Assembly: GCF_002078875.1 (NCBI RefSeq)
Contig: NC_034420.1
Span: 3,088 to 67,087 of the forward strand
DNA: 64,000 nucleotides
Direction: 5' to 3'
Source: Numida meleagris
Taxonomy: Eukaryota > Chordata > Aves > Galliformes > Numididae
The notes beneath the pieces were generated by a model, which was not told where the DNA came from, did not search any database, and saw nothing but the letters and a program-made list of their open reading frames with translations. A program made the position numbers and the translations under genes. Shown in pieces: positions 48,020 through 60,900 of the stretch. How positions within the stretch are numbered: position 1 is the first letter of the stretch; every line of letters starts with the position of its first letter.

Positions 48020-51000
48020 CTTTTCAAAAGCTAAGGGACACATTTTGCTGCTCGACAAATTCTCTCCTGCCTGGCAGCAAAATAAACACTTCTGGCAAGA
48101 TGATTCCTCTTCACCTTTTTCATACTTACGCAGTATGTCCATGTTACAGAGCCAAAGAAATCTGTATAGGTGACACATCAGGTCTATCACAGGGAATCTT
48201 TTTAAAAGAGTTTATATGGCTGCTTTTACAACGTGATGTTGGATCAAGATTTAGAAGAGCTTCTTCATTTTGCCCTCAGGCTGCCTTTGATGATGAAGCA
48301 GCTTTAACTTTGAGTTTATGTTCTTTCCAGGAACTGCTGAAGTACTTCTAGTGACCTTAACTTAATCTCCTGAGTCTCAAATATCTTTTTTTTTTTCTTT
48401 TTGAAAATATTATTAATGCAGAAGTTCCTCTATTTCGTTTTGGTCAGCTGAAGCTGTTCTGTACATTTCCTATGACCTTAACTCTCAGCTTCAGATTTAT
48501 TTTTCATGTTTGTTGTTGGTAATGGAAATGTCCTAAGAAGCCCTTTCATACTAAATACATTAATACGAACCAGCTTTCATTTCTGCTTAATGGAGTATTT
48601 TCATCAGGTACATTTCATATTGCTTTTGTTTCTTTGAGACAATAAATTACAAATGTGAACATTGAAAAGTGAAATGTGTTCTGGCCTATTTCCAAATTAT
48701 TAATCATTTGTCTCTTTTCAGCAATATAAAATGTGAACATCCACACAGTACACAATATATTAAGCCCTATTTGACAAACAAAGTCCTCCTTCCCAACAAG
48801 GCTGCGCAGCTTTCATTCCAAACAACACTGGCCTAGACCCAATACTATTTTCCTGTTCCTGGCAGAAACAAACCAAATCAAAACAACCCACGAAGAGCTG
48901 AAGGTGACCTCCAACCACTTTTGAACCATTCTTGCTCTGCCTGGGGATGGCCCTGTAACTGCGAACTGCCTAAAAACTGGTTTGAGACATGCAGGGTTAC
49001 AACACTGCTCAGTGGACCTCACTGCCAGCACTGCACAGCCAAAACACTTTTAACATGTGGTCATTATTTTAACATGTGGCCACAGCATTTCAGTGTGACC
49101 ATAGCAGGCTGAAGATAGGGAATGAGGCAATGACTTTATATTACCCATTTTGGTAATAAAAAAACTTGCAAGAGCCCTTTAAGAACAGAGGGTATCCTTG
49201 CAGTGCAGTATCTTTTTTTCCTTCAATGAAGCCCTTCCCAGGCTAACAGGCTGCACGACACGCCTGCATTACTGAAATCTGATTCAGAACAGGATACTGA
49301 CCCTTTAATCTGGTTCTGGCCAGACAAATCCACTCACCAGATGAAGTCAGTAACATTTATCACAAATCCAACTGACATCATGCAGCCAAACACAACGAGC
49401 CCACCATTTCGACCTTGCAATCTCTGTTAACCTAAAGACTAAGGCACTTGACTGCATTTCTATGTGCTTTTTCCCCCCCCGCCCTTGAATGTTTGTTGTC
49501 CACACAAACTAAGCATATTAATAATATTCCTTAATTCTCGCTAAGCCAAAGGAAACCAATTATCCTTACAGCTGTGAGAAGAGCTCGCATGCAAAAAGAC
49601 CGATAGGCAGAACATAATGAGTTAATAGCCATCGTTTCCTAGGAGAGGGGCTTCTGCAGCCTCCTCGGGAAATTTCACTTCTGCTTGATTTACCAGGTAA
49701 TGTGCTTGCATCTGGACTGGCAGGCTGGAAGGTCACAGTTCAGCCATCCTAAGAGCATAGTATGTTTAGCCATTTCAGATCGAGGATAAATGTCACATAC
49801 CACCTAGTTTTCAAGGCTCCCTCAAACATCTCTTCTGTTTCTTATCAGCAGGAATTTAACAACGAACACTTTCCACTTCTGTGCTATTTTACATTTAAAG
49901 GGATTAGCTGTGCATCTCTTGCATGCTCGCTGGGTCTTGTTAAATGCTTTAAAGTTGTTTGTTAAACTTAGAGGAATATCTAAATAAAGCAAATCCCCCA
50001 GCTACATTTATACCACTTCATCTGAAACATTAAACTTCTCCTCTTCAAACAGCTATATAGGTGGCTGGGTGGCTTTTTTTTTGGCACAGGGCATACCTAA
50101 GTATGTAGTCTGCCCATTTCCTGGTGTAACTTTGGAGACTGTCCCCTCTCCTCTTTAACTTATTCTCCAGCAATATGGCAGCCTTCATACAGAAAGACCA
50201 AATTATTTTTATAATGTGTGCATGCAGCAGAACTCGGAATCTAGGTTGCACCTGCAGCTCTTGATGCTCTCTCGCCCATGTGTCTGCATGCTAAAAGGGA
50301 AAATGAACTTTTCACCCCTTCCATTCCTTCGTACTCTCAAAATACAACTGTCTCAGTGGACTTTAAATGGAACACACAACCACTGAGGTTTCACAGCCAA
50401 GTAGTTTGTGTATGTAGTTGAGAAGAAAGGATTTTTAGGTTGTCTTTCAAAATACTTATTTTTCAGGCCAGTAACTGTTACCTGAAACGCACTGGGCAGA
50501 TCTGGGTGCAAAAGAAAACCTAGCTCCTAAAATCACACAGCTGAAAGTTTGAACCATTAGCTATGGTGTCTAGCCGCCTTTTTCTCTTCCAGAGGCACTA
50601 CATGTCACATGCTGTAGCCCTCCACCTCTCACAGGGCTTGACAATCATACAAATCACAGTCAATAAGCACTTGCCTGACAAGTCCTAATTGCTCTGGAAG
50701 CACCTACACACAGTATCATGCAGATGGCAGAGGCTCCATGGTCCCAAAAAGTTGGCCCATGCACATACAACTGGGCACGGGGTGTGCAAAGGGCAGTACC
50801 TAAACTGTAAGCATCTCTTTTTTCGTTATTATTTTCCTTTTTTTCCTTTCTTTTTATTTTTCTCTTTGATGTGATCACTGAGTGAGATTTCTCCTTCCTA
50901 ACTTCAGTCACCAAAATAGCAGGTATCCAATCTATTTTTTCACCATAGAGACAAGCGTCACAGGAAGACAATTCAACCCAACTTTAACAAGTATTTTAGA

Positions 51001-52627
51001 TGAAATGAATTTTCCTCTCTCCTTTCCTCTCTCTGCTAGAGCTGTCTTACCTTTCCTTCCTTAACTAAGGACAAACCCTGGTGAGCCAGTATAAACTAGA
51101 CAGCTAACTTCTAGGTGGCCAACATGAAATGAGATGGATTACATGGTCAGAAGCAAGCTAAGCAGCAGCATGGCTTGAGGGATGTTGTACTAACAGCCAT
51201 GACAGAGTATTAAAGATAAAAAAATTGAAATCTAATCTCTTTGACAGTGACAGCCACAAAAATCCTGTGCAACTATTTGCAAAATGAGTCCACTTTCTCA
51301 ACACTAATCCCTCCATAGGATTTTCACTTATGCAGACATTGGTATCTTCTGCATAGAAATGTCTGAGAAAGTTCAGCCATGTCGTGATGGTGGCCCCATT
51401 TCCACCCTTAAAGGAGCCTTTTAGTTCTGACAACAGTAACACGGGTACAATTTAAGCAATACTGCGATGCAAAATTCCAAAGTATGGACCTGTCACTGAA
51501 ATGTACGGTGCTGTCCTTCCAAATGTAGTATTTGCAAATTCACTCAATTGAAGGGTTGCTGTTCTTCAGCTTGTAAAACCAGCCGAGCTGATATTAAGTA
51601 GAACAAAGTCAAAATACTGAAAGATGGGTACAAACAGCCTGAAACTGAGACGTACTCTAAATGTAGGGGCAGGTGCCCGTCTCAGCCCACCCATCAATAA
51701 CTCATCAAGCCTGGACAGAGACTGCAGTTTCTATCTCACTGACATTTTTCTCACCTTTTGGGAGGTGCACGTTTTCTTCCTGTCCCTGCATAGCCCCACA
51801 GCTCCAATCTGCTGTTTACTAGGAACAGGTGGCGTTCACTTCCCATAACACGAGCTGCCCATATATCCTGAGCATCATGCACATCAACACTACCTCCCCT
51901 CTGCTTCTCCTGCTTTCTTAAAGAACCTTTGTCAAAAGGAGAATCCATGCTAGAACAGATGTGCCCTGCTCGGGGGGAGGAGAGGAAAGCATTTCTATGC
52001 AGCTCTGTCTCTCTGCAGAGACATTTCTGGCTGTGTGGATCCCCAGCCAAGACACAGCTTGCTTTCTGTTCACTGCTTTCTCCTTGTCTTTAAAATTTTG
52101 GTGGCTCGCAGACCCAGGATATGCCTTAGATAAAAGCTTTCAATCAAATCATCAATCATTATTAAATTAAAAGGAAATCTTTTAGAATTTTTTTTTTCTT
52201 TTCCTAACCACCAGAACACACCAACTAAAACCACTGTGCGTCAAGGAATTGCCCATCATTAATCACAGACCCTTCTGTCCCCAGGTCAAAGTGGCAACCA
52301 ACATTAATTAAACGAATTTATTTAAAATGGAGATCAGGCAATAAGCAGGAAGCAAATTGCAGAGAAAGCTAGTCATTAACCTGATTTCTCCCTTCCCTGC
52401 CTCCTCTGCGGAGGCTGTACTGACTGCAGCTTCTGCCTCTGGCAGGCTTAATGAATATTCACTGCTCTAAAGAGCCTGACATCCCGCACTGATTCTGGAA
52501 CAGCACATCAAATGCAAACACTGTGCACTGAAAAAACCCTCCCCATGTCATTTGGAGGATCTCCACAGACATTCTGTCTTCACTGATCATCCCTAAGCCT
52601 TTTTGGGATTAAAATGCCCATTTAATC

Positions 52628-52651
52628 TTTTTTTTTTTTTTGGGGGGGGGG
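52628..52651. repeat. T14G10 homopolymer junction
   Basis: Fourteen T followed directly by ten G on the plus strand. It is prone to replication slippage and assembly error, and the G run is the longest in the window. Confidence 0.9.
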
Positions 52652-53469
52652 AGAACAACAACAACAAAAAATGCCATCAACACAGAGCAAGCAAAAATTC
52701 ATGATAAAATGATATATACTGAGCTGAAAAGTAGAGATATGATTCATCCAGAACAAAGGTAAACCATTTTAACTACCAGTTTGACAAATAATCCCAGCCA
52801 TCTCTAAGGACCATGCCGGTTTGGAATCCAAAAGGAAAAGCAAATAATTCTCGCTCTCTGCCCCTCCATCTGTTTGACCTGTCCTGCACCAATGACTCAG
52901 ACAGGAGGAATGAACAAACGGAGATCTTTTCCCCACCGAGGAGACTGCAGCTTTAATCCATTGCTTGGATTTCAAATCAGTAACATGAAACGGGGTAATT
53001 ATAGCACATATGCTGTGGGAGATCTGTAACCCCCCTGCTGCTCCAACATCCAGCTGCAGGGGGTGGGCACGGGGTCACTCCCGGTTCCATGCCGACACTT
53101 AATTTAAATAAAGGTTACCCATCTCATTATAAGAAAGCAACCTTACATCACCGTGCATTAGAGCAATTGTCTCTGATATCAAATAGCTCTGCCTGCATAT
53201 TCCAGAATTCATGCAAACAAACATTGATTTGCTTGCTGCCATAGCACAACACACAGTGCAGCCCCAAGCTCTGCTCACTCTCTTATCAGTAAAACAGGCT
53301 TTTCCTCCCATGAAAACATCACCCTTCTTGGGTAACAGCCTTCTAATGCTGTACGAAAGTCTGTGAGGCATGCAGAGGATTTTAGGGGGAGATGACACCT
53401 GTAATCTCCAGTAGATGGATTTTTGTTTTGGCATTTCACCGTGTTTATGGGCCATAGTGCTCATTGTTC

Positions 53470-53698
53470 ACGGAATCATACAGTGGTTTGGGTTGGAAGG
53501 GACCTTAAAGATCACCCAGTTCCAACTCCCTCCCTACCCTCAGCTCAGGCTGCCCAGGGCCCATTCATGGCCTTGGGCACCTCCAGGCTTGGGGCACCCA
53601 CAGCTCTCTGGGCAGCAGTGCAAGGGCCTCATAGCAAAGAATTTCTTCCTATTGCCTACCCCAGCTCCCTCAGCCTTTCCTCATAGGAGAGGTGCTCT
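53470..53698 (-). mobile_element. CR1 LINE fragment with internal deletion
   Basis: Minus-strand CR1, 3' end at left (CACGGAATCATACAGTGGTTTG), then GGTTGGAAGGGACCTTAAAG, GGCTGCCCAGGGCC and AAAGAATTTCTTCCTA. From there it jumps to CCCAGCTCCCTCAGCCTTTCC, skipping the block that normally lies between. It lies in the PCDHA intron in the same orientation as the gene. Confidence 0.93.
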
Positions 53699-54757
53699 GC
53701 AGAAGGAAATGGAGTGTTCATTAAAAGACCTTCCCCCCTCCATCCTACATTATAAATTAATGGAGAACCAGAAAATTGCATAGGCAGAGCTTGGTAAAGG
53801 AAGACTGAGCCTCCAATGCAGAAGAAGTCACCTTAGGTGAACACAAATGAAAAGATGGTGAGGCTCATGGGTGTTGTTCCAGACAGTCTATAGAAACGTG
53901 GGACACCACACAAGACCCCCTGTCTACATGGATTCAAGGCTCTTCTTTGCTGTCAGGCAAAATGTGGTGCTCTACGGCCTCCTTAAATGCCCTGCACTGA
54001 GCTACTGGAGCAGCAAACCATTCCCCAGGCCTCTGCTGAGGTCTGGTTTTAGGACTTCTGGGCAACAGATGTCAAAAAATTTGGACTCTGAGACAAATCT
54101 TTACAAACTGGGATGTCTGACCTGTGGCTCAAATCTCAGCCCGGTTGCAACCAGGATGGAGGTGGCATCTTGCAGCTGATCAGTGCAGTGGAGACATACT
54201 GGCTCTGTCATTTAGAGACATGAAATACTGCGAAGACAGCAAAAGTCATTTAGGAAGAGAAAGCTCTGAACAGCAGGAAGAGATCTGTGCACTGGCTATT
54301 CTGTATTACGGGAAGCCAGAAGGGTTACTGCTTTCTGTCAAATTTAAACAAATTCACTCTTACATACGAGCACTTTAATGTGCAAGACAACAGGCTCGCA
54401 GAGCACCATAAATCCTGCTGTGAAGGTGAAAAGGAGGAAGCATTTGCTGGCTGGTGCTGCAGCACGTAACAGCATTCTGCAGACAACCCCCCCTCTCCCT
54501 GTGCCTGCTCAACGAGCTCTTGAACTGCGGCCAAGAGCACAGATGCACTGTCTATATGGTCACCTCCTGCCACTGGAGGCCACTCTGCTTCTATGGGGTG
54601 AAGACAGCACTAGCAGTATGGATCCACAGCCACCTTCTGCCTTCGCCCTGCCTCGCTGGCCGCCTGTGACCAATAGATGCTCTCCTAGCACTGGATCTTG
54701 TGGAGACAGGACTGGTATGTTTTTATCCATGACTGCTTTTGGGAGTGAACACTTCTA

Positions 54758-54779
54758 ACTGAATTCAGCTGAATTCAGT
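54758..54779. repeat. Perfect 22-bp palindrome
   Basis: The half site ACTGAATTCAG is followed directly by its reverse complement, with no loop. It can also be read as two overlapping GAATTCAG copies. It lies about 20 bp from the 3' end of the CR1 at 54799. Confidence 0.95.
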
Positions 54780-54798
54780 CCCCTTCAACAGAGCCACA

Positions 54799-54962
54799 AA
54801 ATCATGGAATCATTAAGGCTGGAAAGACCACTAACCATCAACCCAGCACCACCACACCACTAAACCACGTCCCCCAGTGCCACATGGTATCTCCAGTATG
54901 GTGATTCTACCACCTCCCTGGGCAGCCCATTCCAATTCCTCACCACCATATACCAGTCTTTA
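54799..54962 (-). mobile_element. CR1 LINE 3'-end fragment
   Basis: Minus-strand CR1 with the diverged terminus AAAATCATGGAATCATTAAGG at the left, then GGCTGGAAAGACCACTAACC, CTAAACCACGTCCCC, and ACCACCTCCCTGGGCAGCCC followed by ATTCCAATTCCTCACCACC. It is truncated after about 165 bp. Same orientation as PCDHA, within its intron. Confidence 0.92.
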
Positions 54963-57900
54963 CAGCTGTAAAAACCTTCCACAGACAGACTGACTTCAGC
55001 AGTCCATGTCACCATTAGTGCAGGAGGAGGACAGAGGCCAGCAGGGTTGCCAAAGTCCAGTGCTGGTAGGGAAAAGAGAATCCCCACTTTTCAACCAAGC
55101 ACAATTTCCAGAAAGGCAGTTACTATGGAAACCTGCAGCATCAGCTTTAGCCTTTTGAAGCAGAACCCAATTTTAACCAAGTAATTGGATGATTGAAGCA
55201 GCAGTGAGAGGAAAAAAGGACACGTTTATTTCAGTGCTTAGATGCATCTATTTTAAACACGAATGAATGTGTGAGATTCACCACTTGGAAAGGATCGCAG
55301 AGTAATGAGACATGGGCACTTAAGAAATGGTCTTAGAAGATAATTTCTTTTTTTCAACATCTGTGTTTAGCCTATAGGCCTCAACCATGGTTTGGTCCCC
55401 ACCCCAGCAGCTCAAACCACTGCAATCCCAGGGATGGAGCACTGCAGTGGGAAGCTTTCTGCTTGGAACTGCCTTTCAGAAACCACACAAAGCTTCAGAG
55501 CGTGGGCAGCGCAGTTCCTTGTCCCTTGGAGGCTGGAGGTGGCTTGGCGCTCTGCACTCCCTGCAGCTCTCATCATAAATAAAAGGACACTTGTACAGGT
55601 ATTTTCTGGATTAAAATTGAAACTGACCATTTCTTGATCTGGACCATAAAGGGAAGAAAGAGTATTAATGCTATTTGTCTTATCCTCAAAGGATTTCACC
55701 ATTTCAAAAGCAAACTATACCACACAAGAGCACAAAAACAATTTAGACCTAAGAAAAACTTTAGCTGACCTACTCCTACTGAGTATCGCTGAGCATCTGC
55801 AAACTTTATCCTCTCTGAAAGCCAATTAATGAAGCAGTCAGCAACCTGCTCTAGCAGAAGTGTATTACTCTCATTAACTTCCATCCTGCCCATGAAGCTG
55901 AAGACGCTGCTGGCCTCAAAGCAAACTCAGGCAACCACAGCACTCCTTCCCTGTCCCCAATATGCATCTCACATTAATAGCTTCCTATCATCTCTGTTAG
56001 GATCACATCTCATTATTATTCTTTTTTTACTGATATGGGATGAATGGAGCTAATATTATTTCACATCAGCTAAAAAGAAGTCTTAATTAAATGTGATGGG
56101 TAACTGCTAATACAATATGATAAGCCTCCCGGATAAGCACGCTATATAATTTCTCTGTATTTCAGAACCCTTTGAACATTCACCATGGAGAAGATGGAGG
56201 TGACCTTGTGCAAACTCCCCACGTTCATTCTCCTTCTGCCTGGCTCTTTCAAGGAGAAGCAATGGCTTTATCTTGGGCTGTAAGAAAATGCAGATATTAC
56301 CATCATTTATGGTCTTTTTGTGCCTTTAAGCCTTTAGAGGAGATTCTTTTGGTACTGATGAAATGATCCAAACTGACCGCCTGGGAGCTGGATCTGCCAC
56401 AGCATAGCTTTAAGCCTTCTACCTGGTTGCATTGCCCTGCAGCCAAAGGCATCCTCTCTTCATTGAGAGGACAGTACCTGCTTGAATCACGAGATGAACA
56501 TTTGACATCAGTAGATACATACTGCTGAATTTTGTAGCTCGCCATGCAGTCCTGCTCTAGCTGTTTGTTAACAGCCAATTTAAATGCATTTACAAAGCTC
56601 CTGATTTGTCCAGTGCTTTATTCTACTTCCTCTCCACCGAAATCAGACTGCAAGGTAATGTGCTGTAAAGGCCATATAATGCAGGAACAAAACAAATTTA
56701 ATGAAGATTACTTGAGGGGGGGATAAAGCACAATTACAGAACATTAAGATATGGTTATCAACGTAAAGATGAGATCAAAGTTGGCAGTTGCTTGAACTGG
56801 AAAGCACCACATTGCAACAGTCATTTTAAGGAAAGTTGCTGATCCCTCTGTCGCTATCTCTAGCACTACACTTGCTCAAATATTCATCAGATGGTAAATA
56901 ACATGTCTTGGAGGCCCCCCACACTGTAAATAATAATTACCCATATATCAAAGTAAAATAAGTACATATATATACACATAATGAGTAGAGTCATCACTTA
57001 GTGTTTGATTCCTGCAACCTTCTCCAAATAGAGCCCTCACAATCCCAGATAGCAAGTGGCCCACTTTATACTTTAACTGTTCAGATTTTAATTGTATACC
57101 CCCCCTCCTGCTTTAAGCCAAGAACTGTTCCCTCCATGGAATAACTGGAGATACGGATCAGGCTTCTCCTCCTACAGAAATGCCAACAGAAACATAGTAC
57201 ATGAAAACAAGGAGGGGATAAGCTCTACTTTTATCCCTTTGTATTATACTAACAAATTGCTCATTTGCTAATGAACTCTCAAGAAAACAGTGTTAGTAAC
57301 TGCGATCAGAAAGGTTTTTTGGATAACACACCTGGCATTACACATGTCTGAAGGAAATATTAAAAATGGAAGAACTGGTTCAAAATGAACACGAGAATTA
57401 AATCTGGGAAATGAATAATTACAGATTAAGTGCAATGGTTGTGCACTGGATGTCCGAGAGCAAAGCAAGGAAAATGAACTTGATTTCTACATTATCACTT
57501 AATGAAGGCTGGCCTTGAAAAAAAACCCTGTCCTGATTAAATTTCAGAAAATTCATATTTCTTAGAGCTGTGATTCTTTTAAAACTGATGGCAGGGAGGA
57601 AACTGAATGCAGACTGTATCTAGATTGATGGCACAGTGACTCTCATTCGAGGAAATGTGTCACGTGCCCAGGTAACCAGGACAGGCTAACAGAGACATTT
57701 AAAAACTGTTAATAGTAATGGAAGGTAAAAGGTGGCATTAGTGAATTTTTCCCATGAAAAGGAATTTTAAATTAACATCTGGTAGAATCCACATGTAGAA
57801 ATTAAAAAAAAATATGCTATTAGCCTTTAAACTTTTCCTATTGTAATTGTGTGCATGTACACACACTTGGATATACAACTGGCTCCCTGAGCAGCAGAAC

Positions 57901-60900
57901 AGGGCTGTGCAGGGCACTTCTATATCATAAAACAAAGTAGTGATGGCAGTACATCCTTTGATATATTGTCTGCATAAATTCTGGTTTGCTGTTAACCATA
58001 GTAGTTTTTGTGCTAAGGTAAACATATCTAATGCAAATAGAATGTTTCACTCAGGAACTCGAGGCCAAATTAGATCCTTATACCTCAGGAACACTTTCAG
58101 GATCGATGCAAGGTGGAAAAGTGAGGTGAGACCAGATTATTTGCAATTCCAGAAAAACCATCTGTAATCAGGGCCTCCTGCACCGGTCTTTGAACTTCCC
58201 AGAATGGGCCAAGACCTCTCCCACCCCAAAGAACATCCCATTCCAGGTTCAGCTTTCCCAGCATCTGTCCTCAGTCCCACCACTTCCAGGTCAGGTCATG
58301 GTGGAATGTGTGCTCATTTTATTATAAGCTCTGTATCTGGAACAGTAGTTTAATGAGTAATGTATCCCAGTCCATTTCAATCCACATAGACTACTTCCGA
58401 TGCATGATGCAGCTCACACATGTCAGGTTGCATGATGACAAACACATGTTCCTCCTATGCCAGGGAAAGCTATCCTCCCACTTAGGGATTCCAGATGCCA
58501 AGCAAACCAAGCAGATCTCCACACCAGCTGACTGCAACTGTAGTATGAGCTGGCACCAGCAGCAATTCTTTATTGCAGAGGTGTGAGTGCAGCATGTGTC
58601 AGCAGGGGAGCACAAAGCCAAAGAGCTTCATGCTCAGATGGAAACCTTGCAGTTCTATGAAATGGGATTTTTTTTTTGTCAGTTCTGTCAATATATTCCC
58701 TCACTGGAAAGGTTAAAAAAAAAATAAAGGACAGCAGCAAAAGCAGCCATTCATTAATTGTAGTATGCTTTGTCTCACTAAGCTCCAGGTGTAAATGCCT
58801 GCACTCCTTGCACTTCTTCATATTCTCCCTGTGATCCATGACTGCAGCACTGAAGCTAACTGAAATGTATTCCCTTTACACCACATTTCAAGAAGGAATG
58901 GCTTGGGGTGGCCAACAGAAGCATAGTTCATGACAACAAGGAGAAAAAGGCTCTACTTATATCTCTTCCTGCTGACACACAGAATAGCGAACACTTCATT
59001 CAAGCATATATGCAGCTGCTCAGCAGCTGGAATTTCTTGCAGTGACTGGAGGAAGTGCAGTCAGAGCACATATATTGTGCACCAAGGAGAGAGGACAGCC
59101 AAAGGATGCTTAAAAATGCTGGGTTTGATCTAAACCATCCTACCCGTTGGAGAGGCACACCAAACAGAATTTATATTCAGGAACGTGTGTGCATATTTAC
59201 TAATGTTTAATACTCCTTCCTGTAAAAGCCATATAATCGTGCATGCAGATCTTAGGCAAGCAGCTATTGACAATTTTTGCATCAGCAATTATCTAATTTG
59301 CACCTCAAGTGAAACAACTCAGTGAACAGGCAGAAAGATTTGTCTTTGTGTGGATGAGCAAATTTGCCAGTTGCTAACTAACAGCTGATGCATCAGCCTT
59401 CAGGAGGGCACAACACAGGGAGGACAAATATTTAGGCTGAGGAGCAAACACTGCCATGAGCTGTCTGAAACAGGGTTGTACGTACTGAGATAATTGATCC
59501 AAGGCCAAGCTGGGACCGAAATGCACCTATGTGAACAACTTTGTCTGCACCCTGCACCAAATCTGCAAAATTTTCTTGGTGCAATAAACACTATTTCCCC
59601 TCAGTATGAATAGCTTGGGAATTGGTTCACACACCTCCCCAAGACCCTTTCCAATCCTCCCTCCTGAGAAGCAGCTTTGTTGCAGTGCCTGTTTGCAGGA
59701 CCCAAACTGAACCATAATTCAATAATGTTAAGTTCATAAACCACAGCCTGAGCTTTCTCATGCAGCTTCTGCTGCCCATACAGGGCTTTTGTGTCTCCAG
59801 CCTTTGTGCAGTGGGACCATGTCATACCCATTCGTTCTCCCCATTCTCTGAAGATTTCTCACTTCACGCAAACATCAGCAGTTCTATAGTTGTATGAGAA
59901 TCTCACAGGGAAAAAGTTATTTGTGCCTGCACCAGAAAACAAACAAAAGGAACTCGTTTTTTGCTTTCAAAAAATTCATGATTTCTAAACCAATTTTTAC
60001 TAGAGGCTTAAGCTTTAAGTGTCTGAGATGGGCAGCACAGGACTGACCCACTGCAATTTCATGGTCTGTTTATCTACCCTATTCTCTACTACATCATGCA
60101 TTCAATAACAGGTGCTCTCCCGTACCCAGGCATCTGTGACAAACAGAACGTGCCAGGCATGCGTGACTGCTGCAGAGAAATCAACTCCTTTCATAAATCT
60201 AATTCCTGTCAATGAAGAGCTCATGTCTCGGAATCACAGAGCTGAGTAATCAATAATCACGGTCTGCAAGACAGAAAAATACCTTCTGATGGCTTCCTTC
60301 AAATCTGGGCGCTGCTTTCTGGATCTTTTTTCGGCATTCCAGTATTATGCTCCTTCCCTAAAGGCTGTGTGGAGCAATACTGTTATCCTGCATAACTGCA
60401 TCTGGCACTTGACCTGAATATGTTTCTCCCGATTAGGCAGTGACATTCTCATCTGGAAGCTCTGTTTGTACATCCAAACTGTTATCTCAGCATAAAGGTG
60501 TACCCGAGTTACACTGAAATCCCAGCTGAGCAGTTGCTAGGATGTCCTGTCTGCGTCTCAAAAACATCAGTAATTAGTACAATTCGGGAGCTTTCACCTC
60601 CAGACTCCACTGCCACTCATACCACCTCGCCAATGTGACATGAAATAATGGGTCTCTGTCAAGTGGTGGGTGGGATAAACCTTCCCACTAAAAAGAACAG
60701 TGACATTTTTCTCCTCACTGACAACCTCGGCAGAGAAATAAGAGAGTCATTAACACATGAATAGGAAGCAGCCAGTGGCTGGCTAGACATGATTCTTCCA
60801 GGTCAGAGATGAAGCACAAGCAAGCAAGCAAAGGAGGGAGACATTTCCATCCACTGCCTCTCACCTGCAATAAACAGGAGACCTCACTGCCAGGTGCAAC

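Noticed and set aside
47851..48351. 166-codon plus frame in the PCDHA intron
   Set aside because: No domain, crosses the 14-bp hairpin, lies antisense to PCDHA and has an opposing minus frame; a chance open frame is the simplest reading.
54548..54561. CTCF-like CCACTGGAGGCCAC in the PCDHA intron
   Set aside because: 12 of 14 by relaxed consensus, but with a mismatch in the central AG and in the GGC; isolated and without supporting context.
58160..58230. Possible PCDHA constant exon 2 on the minus strand (ATCAGGGCCTCCTGCACC)
   Set aside because: A few bases resemble the expected exon but the reading frame gives no matching residues and no splice sites flank it.
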